NCBI GenBank assembly: GCA_025936045.1
Contig: JAICUB010000028.1
Span: forward strand, 1 to 64,000
DNA from: Polyangiaceae bacterium
GTDB lineage: Bacteria; Myxococcota_A; Polyangia; Polyangiales; Polyangiaceae
Direction: 5' to 3'
DNA: 64,000 nucleotides
Shown one piece after another: positions 61,887 to 64,000 of the stretch. The notes beneath the pieces were generated by a model that was not told the DNA's origin, did not search any database, and saw only the letters and a list, made by a program, of their open reading frames with translations. Position 1 is the first letter of the stretch. Each line of letters opens with the position of its first letter. Position numbers and translations under genes: made by a program.

Positions 61887-63025
61887 GAGGCTCAACTTTC
61901 GTTCGACCGGGTGCGGTGTTCGCGGCGGCGTTCGTGCTCGGCCTGACGGCGTCGTGCTCCAAAATCGTCGGCATCGGGGACACGAACGTCGAGTCGAACG
62001 CGGGCGCGGAAGCGACCTCCGGCGGCTCGAGCGGGCGAGGCGGTGCGGCAGGCAATCCGTCGACGGGGAGCGGCGGCACGGCCGGAGCGGCTACCGGCAG
62101 CGGCGGCATGAGCGCGGGCGGTAAGGGCGGGACCGGAGCGCAAACGGGCGGCGGAACGGGTGGCAGCGGCGCGACCGGCGACGGCGGCGCTGGTGGCACC
62201 GGAGGTGGAAGCGGCGGATCCGGCGGCGCGAGCGCCGGCGGCGGTACCGGCGGCAGCCTGCCGATGGCGGGTAGCGGCGGAGCCAGCGCGACGGGCGGTA
62301 CCGGTGGCACGGACTCCGCGGGCGGCGAGGGCGGCAGCACTCCGACGACGTGTCCGGCGCAATGCCCGCTCGACAAACCTTCGTGCATCGACGGCGCGTG
62401 TGGCGTACGTGGGCCCAAGCTCATCGACGCGGGCTCCTACTTCATCGACGCGACCGAAGTGACCGTCGGAGAGTACAAGGCTTTCACGGACGCGAGAGGC
62501 AACGACACGAGCGGCCAGGCGGGCGCTTGCTCGTGGAATACCGATTTCAAGCCGGCGGGCGATCCCGGAACCGACCCGAACCTGCCGGTCTCGTACGTGG
62601 ATTGGTGCGACGCCGCGGCGTTTTGCAAATGGGCCGATGAGCACCTCTGCGGCGCGATCGACGGCAGCGCGCTCACCAAGGACGAGCTCTTCGACGCCAA
62701 CCTGTCGCAGTGGTTCCAGGCTTGCGGGGCGGGCGGCTCGCACCCGCGGAACAACGCCGTCTGCAATTCCGTGAACGGTAACGGAGACGCCGTGCCCGTC
62801 GGCTCGCTGCCCGACTGCGAAGGGTACTATCCCGGGCTCTTCGACATGGAAGGCAACGTGGCAGAATGGGTCGACGTCTGCGACGCCAATACCGGCGAGA
62901 GCGACGTGTGCCACGCGCTCGGAGGCAGCATGGTCGACGGGCAGTCGTTTTGCAGCGAAGACTACGATTACTTTCTGCGCACCGAGACCGCGTTCACCAT
63001 TGGTTTCCGCTGTTGCTCGGGTTGA
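61883..63025 (+). CDS. Lipoprotein with Gly-rich linker and FGE-sulfatase-like domain
   Basis: The 380-residue product has a lipoprotein signal (FVLGLTASCSK, Cys25), a Gly/Ser/Ala linker to about residue 150 and a C-terminal FGE/SUMF1-like domain: IDATEVTVGEYKAF, PVSYVDWCDAAAFCKWADEHL, FDMEGNVAEWVDVC and GFRCC at the end. Formylglycine-generating enzymes use a Cys pair in the GGSF/WxCxxxYCxRYR motif; here the region reads GGSMVDGQSFCSEDY with only one Cys, so enzyme activity is unlikely. It may be a surface-exposed binding version. It starts inside the preceding gene's stop codon (GTGA). Confidence 0.85.
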   Translation: MRGSTFVRPGAVFAAAFVLGLTASCSKIVGIGDTNVESNAGAEATSGGSSGRGGAAGNPSTGSGGTAGAATGSGGMSAGGKGGTGAQTGGGTGGSGATGDGGAGGTGGGSGGSGGASAGGGTGGSLPMAGSGGASATGGTGGTDSAGGEGGSTPTTCPAQCPLDKPSCIDGACGVRGPKLIDAGSYFIDATEVTVGEYKAFTDARGNDTSGQAGACSWNTDFKPAGDPGTDPNLPVSYVDWCDAAAFCKWADEHLCGAIDGSALTKDELFDANLSQWFQACGAGGSHPRNNAVCNSVNGNGDAVPVGSLPDCEGYYPGLFDMEGNVAEWVDVCDANTGESDVCHALGGSMVDGQSFCSEDYDYFLRTETAFTIGFRCCSG

Positions 63026-63042
63026 ATCTATGATCTGCAGCA

Positions 63043-64000
63043 ATGCAGGACCCCCGTCGGATTTCGCTCGACCTCGACGCGCTCGCGTCGTTGCTCGAGT
63101 TTTCGGGGGCGTCCAAGTTTCGCGTCAACGCGTACCGGCGTGGCGCGGAAATCGTCAACACGCTCGGTGACGAGCTCGGGAGCCTCGTCGAGCAGGGGCG
63201 GCTGCAGGACTTCGAGGGCATCGGGCCCGCGCTGTCGAAACAGATCGAGGAGATGTGGAACACCGGCGCCTCCGAGCTGCTCTCGCGCCTCAAGGCCGAG
63301 CAGCCCGAGGGCGTACTCGAGCTGATGCACGTCCCCGGGCTCACTCCGCGGCGCATCCGCGCGCTGCACGACGCGCTCGGTATCCGCTCGGTCGCGGAGC
63401 TGCGCGACGCGTGCCTCGCGGGACGCGTGCGCCGAGTGCCCGGATTCGGGCCGAAAACCGAGGACCGCATTCGCGAGTCCGTCGAACGCTGGCTCAAGCG
63501 GGACGAGCAGCCGCCCGACCCTTTGCCGCTCGCCGAAGCGCTCGAGCTCGCCGAGCTGATTCGCGCGCGTCTCGCGGGCGCCGTGGAGCGGGTGGAGCTC
63601 GCGGGGGCGCTCCGGCGGCGCGAGGAGCTCGTGCGGGAGCTCGAGTTCGTCGTGACGGGCGACCCGGAGCGTGCGTTCGACGCCCTCGCGTCGCTCAGGC
63701 AAGTGCTGCGCGTCGATCGCGCCGCTCGGCGCGCCATGCTCACGCACCGCGTGACGCTCGAGCTTCATTTCGTCGAACGCGCGGAGCTCGGCCGTGCGCT
63801 CGTGGTCGCGACGGGCAACGACGAGCACGTCGCGGCGCTCCGCGCGCTCGCCGCCGAACGCGGCGTGGAGCTCGCGCGCGACTTCGCCGAGGAGCGCGAG
63901 CTCTACGCGGCCGTCGGCTGCGCGCTCGTCCCACCCGAGCTCCGCAGCGGGCGCGGCGAGCTCGCCGAAGCCGCCGAGCACGACTTTTCCGACCTGGTCG
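63043..64000 (+). CDS. polX: PolX-type DNA polymerase/PHP protein, partial; D-to-E active site
   Basis: The gene starts at the ATG at 63043 and runs off the window end, so only 319 residues are seen. Its N-terminus has the PolX 8-kDa-like domain with HhH motifs (FEGIGPALSKQIEE, VPGFGPKTEDRI), then the nucleotidyltransferase core VERVELAGALRRREELVREL. The usual catalytic D-x-D is E199-L-E201 here, and the third Asp of DLRVV-type strand 5 is Glu240 in RVTLELHFVE. All three metal ligands are Glu. The PHP domain expected after about residue 330 lies beyond the window. The gene starts 17 bases after the FGE-fold lipoprotein stop. Confidence 0.85.
   Translation, partial: MQDPRRISLDLDALASLLEFSGASKFRVNAYRRGAEIVNTLGDELGSLVEQGRLQDFEGIGPALSKQIEEMWNTGASELLSRLKAEQPEGVLELMHVPGLTPRRIRALHDALGIRSVAELRDACLAGRVRRVPGFGPKTEDRIRESVERWLKRDEQPPDPLPLAEALELAELIRARLAGAVERVELAGALRRREELVRELEFVVTGDPERAFDALASLRQVLRVDRAARRAMLTHRVTLELHFVERAELGRALVVATGNDEHVAALRALAAERGVELARDFAEERELYAAVGCALVPPELRSGRGELAEAAEHDFSDLV

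Overview
The window reads as part of a myxobacterial chromosome, most likely from the Polyangiales or a related lineage; the taxon is inferred from gene content and style. Coding density is high, third codon positions are strongly G/C, and genes sit on both strands. Typical signs are many secreted lipoproteins with long Gly/Ser/Ala linkers, a Pkn2-type Ser/Thr kinase, a CheB-CheR hybrid sensor, paired ECF sigma factors and PEGA/TPR surface proteins. No tRNA, rRNA, CRISPR array, prophage or recognisable transposase was found.

Layout. 1-2 kb: a DEDD exonuclease-like protein (cut by the window edge), a conserved hypothetical and an alpha/beta hydrolase. 2-6.2 kb: two paralogous ECF sigma factors with SnoaL-like C-terminal domains, plus a GST, a TIGR01777 epimerase and an isochorismatase-fold protein. 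6.2-10.4 kb: two paralogous parallel beta-helix lipoproteins flanking an SDR gene. 10.5-14.8 kb: a CzcA/CzcB-type metal RND efflux pair without an outer-membrane partner gene. 15.1-16.2 kb: a HigBA-like toxin-antitoxin pair with an unusually long toxin. 16.2-25.4 kb: a block of secreted proteins (Gly-rich lipoprotein, GH18 enzyme, two calcium-repeat proteins, a trypsin-like protease). 25.8-33 kb: an orphan ThDP enzyme, a PEGA protein, a third beta-helix lipoprotein and a Ser/Thr kinase. 33.1-34.4 kb: an 18-bp minisatellite and a highly structured 176-bp palindromic element. 34.4-38.5 kb: a Cys-rich lipoprotein, an orphan NuoD, UdgX, a YCII protein and a c-type cytochrome lipoprotein. 38.7-45.1 kb: a three-gene sensory cluster (CheB-CheR-PAS-HK-REC, HK-REC, MEDS). 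45.2-52.9 kb: a GMC oxidoreductase, ThpR and secreted or lipoproteins. 53-57.2 kb: a GFA protein and WYL regulator sharing an operator, then carbonic anhydrase, FKBP, a SET protein and a metallophosphoesterase. 57.2-59.4 kb: a peroxide-defence cluster (Dps, AhpC, divergent OxyR with an OxyR box). 59.5-64 kb: a DUF6178 protein, a PEGA/TPR-type protein overlapping an FGE-fold lipoprotein, and a PolX-type polymerase cut by the window end.

The themes are cell-surface decoration (nine lipoproteins sharing one linker style), environmental sensing, and oxidative or metal stress. The most unusual signals are the 34.2-kb element, whose core folds into a perfect four-way junction; the PolX gene with all three expected catalytic Asp positions read as Glu; the toxin with extra sequence between its two halves; and several matched operator-like repeats.
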